Shown piece by piece: positions 44,786 to 53,684 of a DNA stretch of 64,000 nt. Numbering within the stretch: position 1 is the stretch's first letter; each line of letters starts with the position of its first letter. Position numbers and translations under genes: made by a program. The stretch lies in NCBI GenBank assembly GCA_900102065.1, contig FMVK01000010.1, forward strand, positions 1-64,000. The letters are read 5' to 3'. Under the pieces are notes generated by a model. It was not told the origin of the DNA and did not search any database. It saw nothing but the letters and a program-made list of their open reading frames with translations. The stretch is from Lachnospiraceae bacterium XPB1003 (GTDB lineage: Bacteria; Bacillota; Clostridia; Lachnospirales; Lachnospiraceae).

Positions 44786-46423
44786 TTACGACTGGTTTTC
44801 CTGCTCTACAAGTCGTTCAACGCCATACTTCTTGCGAAGAAGAGGCTTCTCGATCTTGCCTGTTGCGTTCCTGGGAACTTCGGCAAAGATTATCCTCTTG
44901 GGTCTCTTGTATCTTGCAAGCTGATTGCAGAACTTCTCTATCTCTTCAAGAGTAAGATCGCTGTCGGGTTCCGGCTCGATGATAGCGCCTGTGATCTCTC
45001 CGAGACGCTTATCGGGAAGGCCGATGACTGCCACGTCCTTAACCTTCGGATATTCCTGAAGGAAGTTCTCTATCTCAACGGGATAGATATTCTCGCCGCC
45101 GCTTACGATAAGGTCTTTCTTGCGGTCTACAAGATAGTACAGACCATCTTCATCCTGACGCGCCATATCTCCCGTGAAAAGCCATCCGTCTCTTAATGTC
45201 TCAGCCGTAGCTTCCGGATTGTGATAATACTCGAGCATCACTCCGGGTCCTTTTACACAAAGCTCTCCGACATCACCCTGCTTAACGGGATTACCGGATT
45301 CATCAACGATCTTGCATTCCCATCTGTATCCGGGAACACCTATGGCGCCGACTTTATCCGTATTCTCAAGTCCCAAATGAACGCAGCCCGGGCCCGTGGA
45401 TTCGGACAGGCCGTAGTTCGTATCATACTGATGATCAGGGAAGTAATCCTTCCAATGTCTGATAAGTGAGGGCGGAACAGGCTGAGCACCGATATGCATC
45501 AGTCTCCACTGGTCAAGCTTGTAATCCGACAGCTTGATCTCACCGCGATCCAGTGAATCCAGTATATCCTGTGCCCAGGGCACGAGAAGCCATACTATCG
45601 TGCACTTCTCATCGGATACGGCTTTGATTATCACATCAGGCTTTGCACCCTTTAAAAGCACAGCTCTGCTGCATGTCCAGAGAGATCCCATCCAATGGAA
45701 CTTTGCCCCCGTATGATACAGAGGCGGGATGCATAAGAAGCAGTCGTCCTTCGTTGTCTTGTGATGAACCGCTTCCATCTCGGCAGCCTGTATAAGGCTT
45801 CTGTGAGGATGAAGTATCGCCTTGGGGAAACCTGTGGTTCCCGATGAAAAATAAATAGCCGCAAGATCTTCATCCGTAAGTTTGATACCGGGGTCGGTGC
45901 TTGCATAATCAGCCACCATATTCCAGTAGCTCTCCGCAAAGGGCGGGCATACATCTTCACCTACGTAAATGAGTAGGCGGTTCTTTGAGATGTCATCCGC
46001 ATTTGTCTTGATACGATCAACAAACTCGGGTCCGAAGAAAAGAACGGATACATCCGCAAGATCTGCGCAATATGAGATTTCGTTGGCTGTATATCTGAAA
46101 TTAAAAGGTACCGCGATAGCACCTGACTTGAGTATTCCGAAATAGATCGGGAGCCATTCAAGACAGTTGAACATCAGTATGGCAACCCTGTCTCCCTTCT
46201 CTATACCTCTTTCAAGAAGCATGTTGGCAACTCGGTTCGCCTTCTCGTCAAAAACCTGCCATGTGATCTGTCTGCGATAAGGTCTCATGCTTGTCTGCTG
46301 AACAAGATCATATTCCTTGAACGAGTATTTTCTGTGATCTTCCATTGTAGGATTGAGCTCCACCAGCGCCACTTCATTTCCGTGTTCGGCGGCGTTTCTT
46401 CGAAGCAAATCTGTAACCGGCAT
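44786..46423 (-). CDS. AMP-dependent acyl-CoA synthetase
   Basis: A 545-residue adenylate-forming enzyme of the medium/long-chain or aryl acyl-CoA ligase type. Motifs: AIYFSSGTTGFPKAILH (P-loop), PLYHTGAKFHWMGSLW, YGLSESTGPGCVH, GWLFTGDMARQDEDGLYYLV, DRKKDLIVSGGENIYPVEIE and NATGKIEKPLLRK with the catalytic Lys. ATG 46423 is chosen because AGGAGGG lies 8 bases upstream. It is the first gene of the operon with iorAB, paaI, paaK, ACT and SSS. The acid it activates is unknown; an arylalkanoate fits the neighbours. Confidence 0.92.
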   Translation of the reverse strand: MPVTDLLRRNAAEHGNEVALVELNPTMEDHRKYSFKEYDLVQQTSMRPYRRQITWQVFDEKANRVANMLLERGIEKGDRVAILMFNCLEWLPIYFGILKSGAIAVPFNFRYTANEISYCADLADVSVLFFGPEFVDRIKTNADDISKNRLLIYVGEDVCPPFAESYWNMVADYASTDPGIKLTDEDLAAIYFSSGTTGFPKAILHPHRSLIQAAEMEAVHHKTTKDDCFLCIPPLYHTGAKFHWMGSLWTCSRAVLLKGAKPDVIIKAVSDEKCTIVWLLVPWAQDILDSLDRGEIKLSDYKLDQWRLMHIGAQPVPPSLIRHWKDYFPDHQYDTNYGLSESTGPGCVHLGLENTDKVGAIGVPGYRWECKIVDESGNPVKQGDVGELCVKGPGVMLEYYHNPEATAETLRDGWLFTGDMARQDEDGLYYLVDRKKDLIVSGGENIYPVEIENFLQEYPKVKDVAVIGLPDKRLGEITGAIIEPEPDSDLTLEEIEKFCNQLARYKRPKRIIFAEVPRNATGKIEKPLLRKKYGVERLVEQENQS

Positions 46424-46451
46424 ACATATACCCTCCTGAGAAATACTTGCC

Positions 46452-46486
46452 CACGTCAAATGAGCATAATAACCTCATTTAACATG
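46452..46486. promoter_or_regulatory. Operator-like palindrome in front of the aromatic-acid operon
   Basis: CACGTCAAATGAG, 9 bases, CTCATTTAACATG: 13-base arms matching at 11 positions. It lies just past the expected transcription start of the operon. The regulator is not encoded next to it. Confidence 0.6.
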
Positions 46487-46502
46487 ACGCATACAGTAGA
46501 AT

Positions 46503-46531
46503 ATGATACCACTTGAGCACCTTTCAGTCAA
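46503..46531 (-). promoter_or_regulatory. Promoter of the aromatic-acid operon
   Basis: On the minus strand TTGACT (46531-46526), 17 bases, TATCAT (46508-46503); five of six consensus bases in each box. Confidence 0.75.
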
Positions 46532-46601
46532 AGAATCGGGGCATAGAAAAGTATCCCCAGGACATATCAAAATTGCATAAAAGAATAAGCTTTTAGAACT
46601 G

Positions 46602-47450
46602 TCAGATCATCTTTTTATGAAGTGTCTGAAGAAATCCGTCATCGGATAAGCGAATGACCCTTGTAACATGGTCCGACATGGTCACTGTGACAGAATCTCC
46701 GGGATGAAGCGTAGTCTTCATATCGCCGTCAAAATAAGCGCCCACATCCACGGGACGAAGGCCTTTGGGCGGCATTATGGTCACGCTTATCTCATCATCC
46801 CCGGAAAGAATGACGCTCCTGGTATTGAGCATATGAGGAGCAACAGGTGTAAGCTGAATAAGCTTGGCTACAGGCTCGACTATGGCACCGCCTGCGGACA
46901 GATTGTAAGCTGTGGATCCGGTAGGTGTGCTTAAGATGATACCGTCAGCATTAAAATCACTTAAGAAAGAACCGTTAACGCATATACGATAGCAGGTAAT
47001 CTGCATATCGCCTCTTCTGGAAAGGACCACGTCATTAAGCGCAACACCCTTAATCTCGTCTTCTCCGTCCTTTTGAACAGAGCCTGCAAGCATCATGCGT
47101 TCCTCTACAGAATAATTATCTTCAAGGAGCCTGGTGAGTGCATCGTTTGCATTTGAAAGCTCCACCTCAGCCAGATAGCCTACCGCTCCGAGATTGAATC
47201 CAATAATGGGAAGTTCGTATTTTCCGGACTTCTTGGCAGCGGAAAGAACGGAACCGTCCCCGCCTATAACGATTATGCCCTGCATTCCCGAAGGGATATC
47301 AAGATAGACATCACAGATATCGAGTAAGGGTGCCTGTGCATCGGCCATCCCCTTCTCGTAAGCAAGCTTAAGAAAGCTGTCCCTTATCTCTTTTCCTATG
47401 GACAGATCCTTATCTTTTAAGCTGTTTGATATTATACATATCCTGTTCAT
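46602..47450 (-). CDS. nadK: NAD kinase
   Basis: A 282-residue ATP-NAD kinase that makes NADP+. The catalytic IVIGGDGSVLSAAKK (GGDG), GFNLGAVGYLAEVE, DGIILSTPTGSTAYNLSAGG (shown in part: TPTGSTAYNLSAGG) and APHMLNTRSVILS follow the family in order. It lies 30 bases after tlyA, within the conserved xseA-xseB-ispA-dxs-tlyA-nadK run. Confidence 0.96.
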   Translation of the reverse strand: MNRICIISNSLKDKDLSIGKEIRDSFLKLAYEKGMADAQAPLLDICDVYLDIPSGMQGIIVIGGDGSVLSAAKKSGKYELPIIGFNLGAVGYLAEVELSNANDALTRLLEDNYSVEERMMLAGSVQKDGEDEIKGVALNDVVLSRRGDMQITCYRICVNGSFLSDFNADGIILSTPTGSTAYNLSAGGAIVEPVAKLIQLTPVAPHMLNTRSVILSGDDEISVTIMPPKGLRPVDVGAYFDGDMKTTLHPGDSVTVTMSDHVTRVIRLSDDGFLQTLHKKMI

Positions 47451-47480
47451 GTCTTATCCCCATTCGATCAGTGCTTTATA

Positions 47481-48311
47481 TCAAAGTGTGGCATGGGCTT
47501 TCGCAACCACTTTTCCGACCACTGCATCAAAAGATTCTAAATCAGCCTCTACAGCCTGTGTATCCCCTTCATTCTCGGAGAGCTTCTTAATGTGCATGAG
47601 ATATTCGATATTGCCTTCCGGCCCTCTTACAGGCGAATGATCAAGTCCGAGGACCGCGAAATGATTTTCTCTTGCATATCCGAAGACATTCCTTATTACT
47701 TCCTCGTGAACCTTAGGCTCTCTTACAACGCCCTTTTTACCTACCTTCTCACGTCCCGCTTCGAACTGTGGTTTAATGAGACATACCATCTCGCAGCCGT
47801 CTCCCAACAGACCGTATGCGGCAGGCAGTATCTTTGAAAGAGAGATAAATGATACATCCACGGATGCAAAATCAATATCCTCCGGAACCTGCTCCTTCGT
47901 GACATATCTGAAATTGGTCTTCTCCATGCAGATCACGCGGCTGTCACTGCGAAGCTTCCAGGCCAGCTGTCCGTATCCCACATCTATGGAATAGACCTTC
48001 ACGGCGCCGTTTTGAAGCATGCAGTCCGTGAATCCGCCTGTGGATGCGCCTATATCCATGCAGACCATACCGTCCAGTTTGATTGGGAAAACCTGCATGG
48101 CCTTTTCCAGCTTAAGGCCTCCGCGGCTTACATACTTAAGTGTGTTACCGCGCACTTCGATATTAACATCATCAGGGAATGTACTCCCTGCTTTATCTTC
48201 TCTCTGTCCGTCAACAAAGACGCTGCCTTCCATGATGGTACGCTTTGCACTCTCACGGGACGTGGCCAGTCCTCTGTTGACCAGAAGCACATCAAGACGT
48301 TCCTTTCCCAT
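47481..48311 (-). CDS. tlyA: TlyA family rRNA 2'-O-methyltransferase
   Basis: A 276-residue protein: S4 RNA-binding domain at 4-60 (RLDVLLVNRGLATSRESAKR) followed by an FtsJ-like methyltransferase (VCMDIGASTGGFTDCML, SIDVGYGQLAWKLR, DFASVDVSFISLSKILP, VCLIKPQFEAGREKVGKKG). The FtsJ K-D-K-E tetrad pieces are visible. TlyA modifies 16S and 23S rRNA in some species and is often misnamed haemolysin. It starts 3 bases after dxs. Confidence 0.93.
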   Translation of the reverse strand: MGKERLDVLLVNRGLATSRESAKRTIMEGSVFVDGQREDKAGSTFPDDVNIEVRGNTLKYVSRGGLKLEKAMQVFPIKLDGMVCMDIGASTGGFTDCMLQNGAVKVYSIDVGYGQLAWKLRSDSRVICMEKTNFRYVTKEQVPEDIDFASVDVSFISLSKILPAAYGLLGDGCEMVCLIKPQFEAGREKVGKKGVVREPKVHEEVIRNVFGYARENHFAVLGLDHSPVRGPEGNIEYLMHIKKLSENEGDTQAVEADLESFDAVVGKVVAKAHATL

Positions 48312-48314
48312 CTG

Positions 48315-50198
48315 TCAATTCTCCGGGAGTTCTTCAATGATCTTCGCAAAGATCGAAGCCATATCAAGTCCGACTTCTTTCTTCAAAAGATCCACATTAC
48401 CATGTTCGATATATGCATCCGGAAGAGCAATGTTCACCATCTTCACACGTTCGCTCTCCGGAACCTTCTCATCATAAAGTTCTCTGAAGCGCTCTCCGAA
48501 TCCGCCGGTGAGCACGTTCTCTTCCAGTGTGACGATAAGCTTATGGCCCTTATTTGCGATATCGATCATGCCTTCATCTATGGGCTTAACAAATCTCGCA
48601 TTGATAAGCGTTGCATGATGACCTTCTTTAACCAGTCTCTCATGAACTTCATTGGCGGTCTTGACCATTGCCCCGACTGCGATGAGGCAAATCTCACTTT
48701 CGGAATAGATAGTCTCGCTCTTGCCGAATTCAATGGGTGCACGGAATTCCTTCAGGCCGTCATAAGCCTCTCCCCTGGGATATCTTAAAGCGAGAGGGCC
48801 TCCGAAATCGGCAGCGTATCTTAGCATATCAGCAAGCTCCCATTTATTCTTGGGTGCCATGATATGCATATTGGGTACGGTTGCAAGGAATGACAGATCG
48901 AAGATACCCTGATGTGTCTCTCCGTCCGCTCCTACAAGTCCCGCTCTGTCGATGGCAAATGTGACGGGCATGTTCTGAATACATACGTCATGTATGATCT
49001 GATCGTATGCTCTCTGCAGGAATGATGAATAAATGGCAACTATGGGATGCATGCCGCCTGCAGCAAGTCCTGCCGCAAAAGTAACCGCATGCTGCTCCGC
49101 GATACCCACATCAAAAAATCTGTCGGGATAAAGATTGTGGAAACGCTTAAGTCCGGTCCCGTCGGGCATTGCCGCCGTAATAGCCACTACGTCTTTGCGA
49201 TCCGCTCCAAGCCTGCACATCACGGTAGAAAAAACATCCGTATAGCTGGGCTTGCTCTTAACCTTCTTAGGCATACCGGTTGATATATCGAAAGGTTCCG
49301 CGCCATGGAATCTGGCAGGATGTCTTTCTGCGGGAGCATAGCCCTTACCCTTCTTGGTAAGTACATGTATGATGACCGCTCCTTCAACATGCTTGGCATC
49401 GTCTATCACTTTGACCATGCTGTTTATATCATGTCCGTCAACCGGTCCGAGATATGTTATTCCCATATCTTCAAAAAACATATTTCCTACGAACAGATTC
49501 TTGACCGAACTCTTTGCTCGCTGTATTGCCTGAACAGTTCCGAATTTTCCGGAGCCCATAAGTTTATAATAAACATTCTTCTTAAGACCCAGATAATTCT
49601 CACTTGTTCTGATCTGATTCAGATATGATGATAATCCGCCAACATTCTCGGCAATGGACATATTGTTATCATTGAGGATGATGATAAAGTTCTTCTTCAT
49701 CCTGGTATTGGTTGAATTATTGAGTCCCTCAAAGGCCATACCGCCTGTCATGGAACCGTCTCCGATAACTGATACGACCGTATAATCCTGACCGGACAAC
49801 TCTCTTGCCGCAACAAATCCAAGTCCTGCGGAGATCGATGTAGATGAGTGCCCCGTATCAAAGCAGTCACAGTCGCTTTCCTTACGCTTGGGGAAACCGC
49901 TCATTCCGCCGTATTTTCTAAGGCTGTCAAAACCGTCTCTTCGACCGGTAAGAAGCTTATGAGTATAGGACTGATGTCCCACGTCCCAGATTATCTTATC
50001 CTCCGGAAGATTAAGAGAGAGATGAAGAGCCATGGTAAGCTCCACTACTCCCAGGTTCGAAGCCAGATGTCCTCCGGTCTCACTGATATGCTGAATAAGA
50101 AAATCACGGATCTCCTGCGCTAAAGCATCATAATCCGATTTATCGATATTCTTGATATCATTAGGTTTCCTGATCTGATCTATAAGTGCCATTTTCAA
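48315..50198 (-). CDS. dxs: 1-deoxy-D-xylulose-5-phosphate synthase
   Basis: A 627-residue TPP enzyme, the first step of the MEP isoprenoid pathway (pyruvate plus glyceraldehyde 3-phosphate). Motifs: HLASNLGVVELTMALH, VIWDVGHQSYTHKLLTG, VIGDGSMTGGMAFEGLNN with ILNDNNMSIAENVGG (TPP/Mg2+), and FDVGIAEQHAVTFAAGLA with the catalytic Glu. The length is normal. It lies 6 bases after ispA, which supplies the prenyl chain, so the pathway entry and elongation are co-expressed. Confidence 0.97.
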   Translation of the reverse strand: MKMALIDQIRKPNDIKNIDKSDYDALAQEIRDFLIQHISETGGHLASNLGVVELTMALHLSLNLPEDKIIWDVGHQSYTHKLLTGRRDGFDSLRKYGGMSGFPKRKESDCDCFDTGHSSTSISAGLGFVAARELSGQDYTVVSVIGDGSMTGGMAFEGLNNSTNTRMKKNFIIILNDNNMSIAENVGGLSSYLNQIRTSENYLGLKKNVYYKLMGSGKFGTVQAIQRAKSSVKNLFVGNMFFEDMGITYLGPVDGHDINSMVKVIDDAKHVEGAVIIHVLTKKGKGYAPAERHPARFHGAEPFDISTGMPKKVKSKPSYTDVFSTVMCRLGADRKDVVAITAAMPDGTGLKRFHNLYPDRFFDVGIAEQHAVTFAAGLAAGGMHPIVAIYSSFLQRAYDQIIHDVCIQNMPVTFAIDRAGLVGADGETHQGIFDLSFLATVPNMHIMAPKNKWELADMLRYAADFGGPLALRYPRGEAYDGLKEFRAPIEFGKSETIYSESEICLIAVGAMVKTANEVHERLVKEGHHATLINARFVKPIDEGMIDIANKGHKLIVTLEENVLTGGFGERFRELYDEKVPESERVKMVNIALPDAYIEHGNVDLLKKEVGLDMASIFAKIIEELPEN

Positions 50199-50204
50199 TC
50201 ACTC

Positions 50205-51149
50205 TCAACTTCTTCGTTTTGTCAGGCTGCGGATAAGTCCTTCAAGGAATGCCTTGGAAAGTGTTGCATCCTTGTTGCCGTCCACATTGGCAGGTATCTT
50301 ATCAAGAAGAGCAACTGCCTCAGCCGAAAGTCTCATCTGCTCTTTTGAAGTTTCTTCAAGTCCGTGATATGAAAGATATGTCTTCTTACCGTCTTTCTCA
50401 TCTATTCCTACGCTCTTTCCCGTCTCCTGAACTGTTCCCGTGACATCGAGGATATCATCCTGAAGCTGGAAAGCCACTCCCAGATCGTATCCCACAGTCG
50501 CAAGATCGGCTACCACATCATCGGATGCACCGGCAAGAATTGCACCACACATAAATGAAGCCTGTAAAAGAGCCGCGGTCTTGTTGGCATATACGAAGAG
50601 CACCTGATCCTCATCAAGATCCATATTCTTCTTTTCCGCCTCTACATCAAGTGCCTGTCCTCCAACCATTCCGTAAATACCGGCTTTATCGGCAAGGACT
50701 CTGGCCGCCTTTATTATCCTCACATATTTCTCATCTTCATTTTTGGTACCCTGCGCGAGGTCCATGCTCTTAAGCGCCGTCTCATACGCGAAGTTGAGCA
50801 GTCCGTCACCGGCAAGAACAGCCATTCCCGCGCCATATTTTACATGGGCAGTGGGACGTCCGCGTCTGAGCATTGCGTCATCCATTTCCGGAAGATCATC
50901 ATGCACAAGAGAATATGTATGTATCATCTCGATAGCGGCACAGAAAGGCTCAACCAGGTCGCCTTTACCGCCGCACATCTCATATGCGGCTTTCATGATG
51001 ACAGGACGAAGTCTCTTTCCGCCGGCGTTAACACAATAATTCATTGCACCCGTAACAGTCTTTATCTGCTCCTCCTCTTTCGGAAGATACTTCTTGATGA
51101 TCCTGTTACATTTTGCAGTTCTTTTCTTAAGTTCCTCTGTGAATTCCAT
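50205..51149 (-). CDS. ispA: Polyprenyl (farnesyl/geranylgeranyl) diphosphate synthase
   Basis: A 314-residue all-helical prenyltransferase. GGKRLRPVIMKAAYE, the first Asp-rich motif YSLVHDDLPEMDDAMLRRG and the second FQLQDDILDVTG bind Mg2+-diphosphate. The residues before the first motif suggest a short-chain (C15) product, but chain length is not certain. It is 15 bases after xseB. The C-terminal RSLTKRRS is basic. Confidence 0.95.
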   Translation of the reverse strand: MEFTEELKKRTAKCNRIIKKYLPKEEEQIKTVTGAMNYCVNAGGKRLRPVIMKAAYEMCGGKGDLVEPFCAAIEMIHTYSLVHDDLPEMDDAMLRRGRPTAHVKYGAGMAVLAGDGLLNFAYETALKSMDLAQGTKNEDEKYVRIIKAARVLADKAGIYGMVGGQALDVEAEKKNMDLDEDQVLFVYANKTAALLQASFMCGAILAGASDDVVADLATVGYDLGVAFQLQDDILDVTGTVQETGKSVGIDEKDGKKTYLSYHGLEETSKEQMRLSAEAVALLDKIPANVDGNKDATLSKAFLEGLIRSLTKRRS

Positions 51150-51164
51150 AACTGTTACCTCTTC

Positions 51165-51404
51165 CTATTCGTCCTCTCCGTCAAAATCGGAAAGAGAACC
51201 GTCATCAGCCAGTTCCTTAACTTTCTTCTCTACCATGTCAAGCTCATCGCCACAGCTCTTAAGCCTCTTTATACCATCCTCGTAAAGAGCAAAGGCTTCC
51301 TCCAAAGGAAGATCTGCATCTTCCATTTTCTTTAAGGTCTCTTCGAGCGCTTCGAAGTTCTCTTCAAGACTCGGTTTCTTTGTCTTTTCAGCTGTTTTTG
51401 CCAA
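51165..51404 (-). CDS. xseB: Exodeoxyribonuclease VII small subunit
   Basis: A 79-residue helical protein with the XseB pattern SLEENFEALEETLKKMEDAD, LPLEEAFALYEDGIKRLK. The acidic tail (DFDGEDE) is longer than usual. It binds XseA to form the single-strand nuclease. It lies 16 bases after xseA. Confidence 0.95.
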   Translation of the reverse strand: MAKTAEKTKKPSLEENFEALEETLKKMEDADLPLEEAFALYEDGIKRLKSCGDELDMVEKKVKELADDGSLSDFDGEDE

Positions 51405-51420
51405 GTCAACCTCCCATCTG

Positions 51421-52764
51421 TCAGTTTACGTCTACGCCTGTTACGGATTCTACCACTGTTTCCAGTATTCCGTCCTTTAATCTGACATTTATCTTACTGC
51501 CCACTTCTGTATCATCAATGCTTTTTACGACTTTATTATTGCTGTCGCTTATGAAGCCGTATCCTCCCTCTAACCTTGCCTGCGGAGACAATGCTCTTAA
51601 TCTCTCCGAACATAGTTCATATCGATGTATCTTATTTTTCAATACTCTTTCAAAAGACGGCTTAACGCTCACAGCATACGATGATAATCTGTTTTTCTTT
51701 CCGGATAAAATACTTCCCATGAGGAGATCCAGGGACTGTCTCATGGCCGCAGCCCTCTCTCGGGAGCTCTTCAACCTGTTCTCGGGAGATACCTGATCAA
51801 GCCTTAACATAAGCTCATCACGCATGTGTTTCTTCTCACCGATCATATGCATCATGGAGCGTGTCAGCAGATCATCATAGTGCCCAAGCGCCGCTCTGTC
51901 TCTTCTGCATACATTGCTCATGGCATATTCAAGTCGTCTGCCCGACTCATTTATCTTATCAATTATCTCGCTTATATCACATACCGCCAGTTCCGCTGCT
52001 GCAGAGGGTGTAGGTGCTCTCAGATCCGCCACATAGTCAGCTATGGTTGTATCCGTTTCATGCCCCACTGCGGAGATTATAGGTATGCTGCAGTCAAATA
52101 TTGCCTGGGCAACAGCCTCTTCGTTAAAGGCCCACAGATCCTCTATAGATCCACCGCCGCGTCCCACTATCATGGCGTCCACTCCATAGGCTTCCAACGC
52201 GCGTATCCCGCGCACAATGCTCTGAACGGCATATTCTCCCTGAACTATCGCAGGATAAAGGATTATCTGTACATAAGGATTTCTGCGTCGGGATATATTT
52301 ATTATATCTCTTACGGCAGCTCCCGTAGGTGCAGTAACAACTCCCAGTGTTTTCACATGATAAGGGATTGCCTGTTTATACTCGGCTGCAAAAAGACCTC
52401 TCTCTTCCAGATCTTTCTTTAACTTCTCAAATCTCTCCGCAAGATCGCCTATGCCTTCCGGCTCGGCTTTCCTGACGTAGAGCTGATATGATCCGGATTT
52501 TTCATATACTGTCACGCTGCCCGTTGCAACTATTTTCATGCCTTCCTCAAGCCGAAACTTAAGAGTTCTGGCATTTGAAGCAAAACAGACGCAGGCAATA
52601 ACAGCCCCCTCATCCTTGAGGCTGAAATAAATATGCCCGGATGTATGATATTTCAGATTGCTGATCTCTCCCCGGACAGAAACAGCGCTCAGCATGTAGT
52701 CCTGGGAGAACATATTCCTGATATAGGATGTGATCTGTGTTACTGTATACCGGTTTTTCTGCAC
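51421..52764 (-). CDS. xseA: Exodeoxyribonuclease VII large subunit
   Basis: A 447-residue subunit: N-terminal OB fold (SVRGEISNLKYHTSGHIYFSL), then the catalytic core with VVTAPTGAAVRDIIN, IVGRGGGSIEDLWAFNEE and PIISAVGHETDTTIADYVAD, and RAPTPSAAAELA, followed by coiled-coil helices. All core motifs are intact. It lies 9 bases after nusB. Confidence 0.96.
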   Translation of the reverse strand: MQKNRYTVTQITSYIRNMFSQDYMLSAVSVRGEISNLKYHTSGHIYFSLKDEGAVIACVCFASNARTLKFRLEEGMKIVATGSVTVYEKSGSYQLYVRKAEPEGIGDLAERFEKLKKDLEERGLFAAEYKQAIPYHVKTLGVVTAPTGAAVRDIINISRRRNPYVQIILYPAIVQGEYAVQSIVRGIRALEAYGVDAMIVGRGGGSIEDLWAFNEEAVAQAIFDCSIPIISAVGHETDTTIADYVADLRAPTPSAAAELAVCDISEIIDKINESGRRLEYAMSNVCRRDRAALGHYDDLLTRSMMHMIGEKKHMRDELMLRLDQVSPENRLKSSRERAAAMRQSLDLLMGSILSGKKNRLSSYAVSVKPSFERVLKNKIHRYELCSERLRALSPQARLEGGYGFISDSNNKVVKSIDDTEVGSKINVRLKDGILETVVESVTGVDVN

Positions 52765-52773
52765 GGCGATAGA

Positions 52774-53244
52774 TTACCCCTCGTGTGCAAATTTAGCGAG
52801 TACTCCGTTAACAAACTCAGCAGACTTCTCGGTTCCGTACTTCTTTGCAAGCTCAACTGCCTCATTAATGGCAACGGCGCACGAAACCTTCTTCTCTTCA
52901 TTCATCTCATAAAGAGCAATACGCAGGATGGTAAGCTCCACTTTACCGATACGGTCGGTGCTCCATCCGGACATCTTCTCATTGAGCTGTCCATCGATCT
53001 CCGGAAGTATCTCCATTATCGAATGGAATTTATCCGAGATCTCCTTCTTATCTTCTTCGGAAAATCTCTCTTCCGATTCTTCTTCGGGTTCATCCTCCGC
53101 CCAAAGGTCAACAACCTTCTCGCGGTCCTCTATATCCTTTTGAGTAAAAAATCTTTCCTCCTGCTCGGGAATCTCATCCACGCCGAAAAAATCAGCACGG
53201 AAAAGAAGCATAAACAGTTGTTTGCGAATTGCGTGTCTGCTCAT
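52774..53244 (-). CDS. nusB: Transcription antitermination factor NusB
   Basis: A 156-residue helical RNA-binding protein. RHAIRKQLFMLLFRADFFG at the start and the C-terminal LTILRIALYEM with AINEAVELAKKYGTEKSAEFVNGVLAKF (shown in parts) are typical. An acidic insert of about 25 residues (EDEPEEESEERFSEEDKKE) in the middle is longer than in model NusB. It lies 5 bases after the Asp23 gene. Confidence 0.95.
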   Translation of the reverse strand: MSRHAIRKQLFMLLFRADFFGVDEIPEQEERFFTQKDIEDREKVVDLWAEDEPEEESEERFSEEDKKEISDKFHSIMEILPEIDGQLNEKMSGWSTDRIGKVELTILRIALYEMNEEKKVSCAVAINEAVELAKKYGTEKSAEFVNGVLAKFAHEG

Positions 53245-53249
53245 AATTA

Positions 53250-53630
53250 TTATTTTGCCTTTTCCGGAAAACTAACGGATGCGATGCGAATGTTCACATC
53301 GGCAACCTGAAGACCTGTCATGGTCTCGATGGCATTCTTAACCTTCTCCTGAACCTTTCTGCAGGTCTCGGGAATGCTGTAGCCGTATTCAAGACGTACG
53401 CTCAGATCAAGTGTGACCATATTATCAAGCACGTCGACTTTTGTCCCCTTGGTAAGGTTCTTAACACCGACTTTGCTCATCAATTCATTTGTGATATTTC
53501 CAACCATCGCAGTAACACCCTTAACTTCGGATGCCGCAAGAGATGCTATCATCTCCACCACTTCATCTGCGATTGCCACGGAACCAAGTCCGTTCTTATC
53601 CGCGCCCAATTTAATGCTGCTTGTATCCAT
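53250..53630 (-). CDS. Asp23/Gls24 family envelope stress protein
   Basis: A 126-residue protein of the Asp23 family: GSVAIADEVVEMIASLAASE, VKGVTAMVGN, and VTLDLSVRLEYGYSIPETC followed by VQEKVKNAIETMTGL. Members polymerise or associate with the inner face of the membrane and are linked to envelope stress. In Clostridia an Asp23 gene directly before nusB is usual. Confidence 0.94.
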   Translation of the reverse strand: MDTSSIKLGADKNGLGSVAIADEVVEMIASLAASEVKGVTAMVGNITNELMSKVGVKNLTKGTKVDVLDNMVTLDLSVRLEYGYSIPETCRKVQEKVKNAIETMTGLQVADVNIRIASVSFPEKAK

Positions 53631-53684
53631 CTTTTACCTCCGCATTATCTTCTGCCAGATGCTGAACATTATAACATAACTGCT

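Noticed and set aside
48012-48788. A 258-residue open frame on the plus strand
   Set aside because: Antisense to tlyA and dxs; no recognisable protein features.
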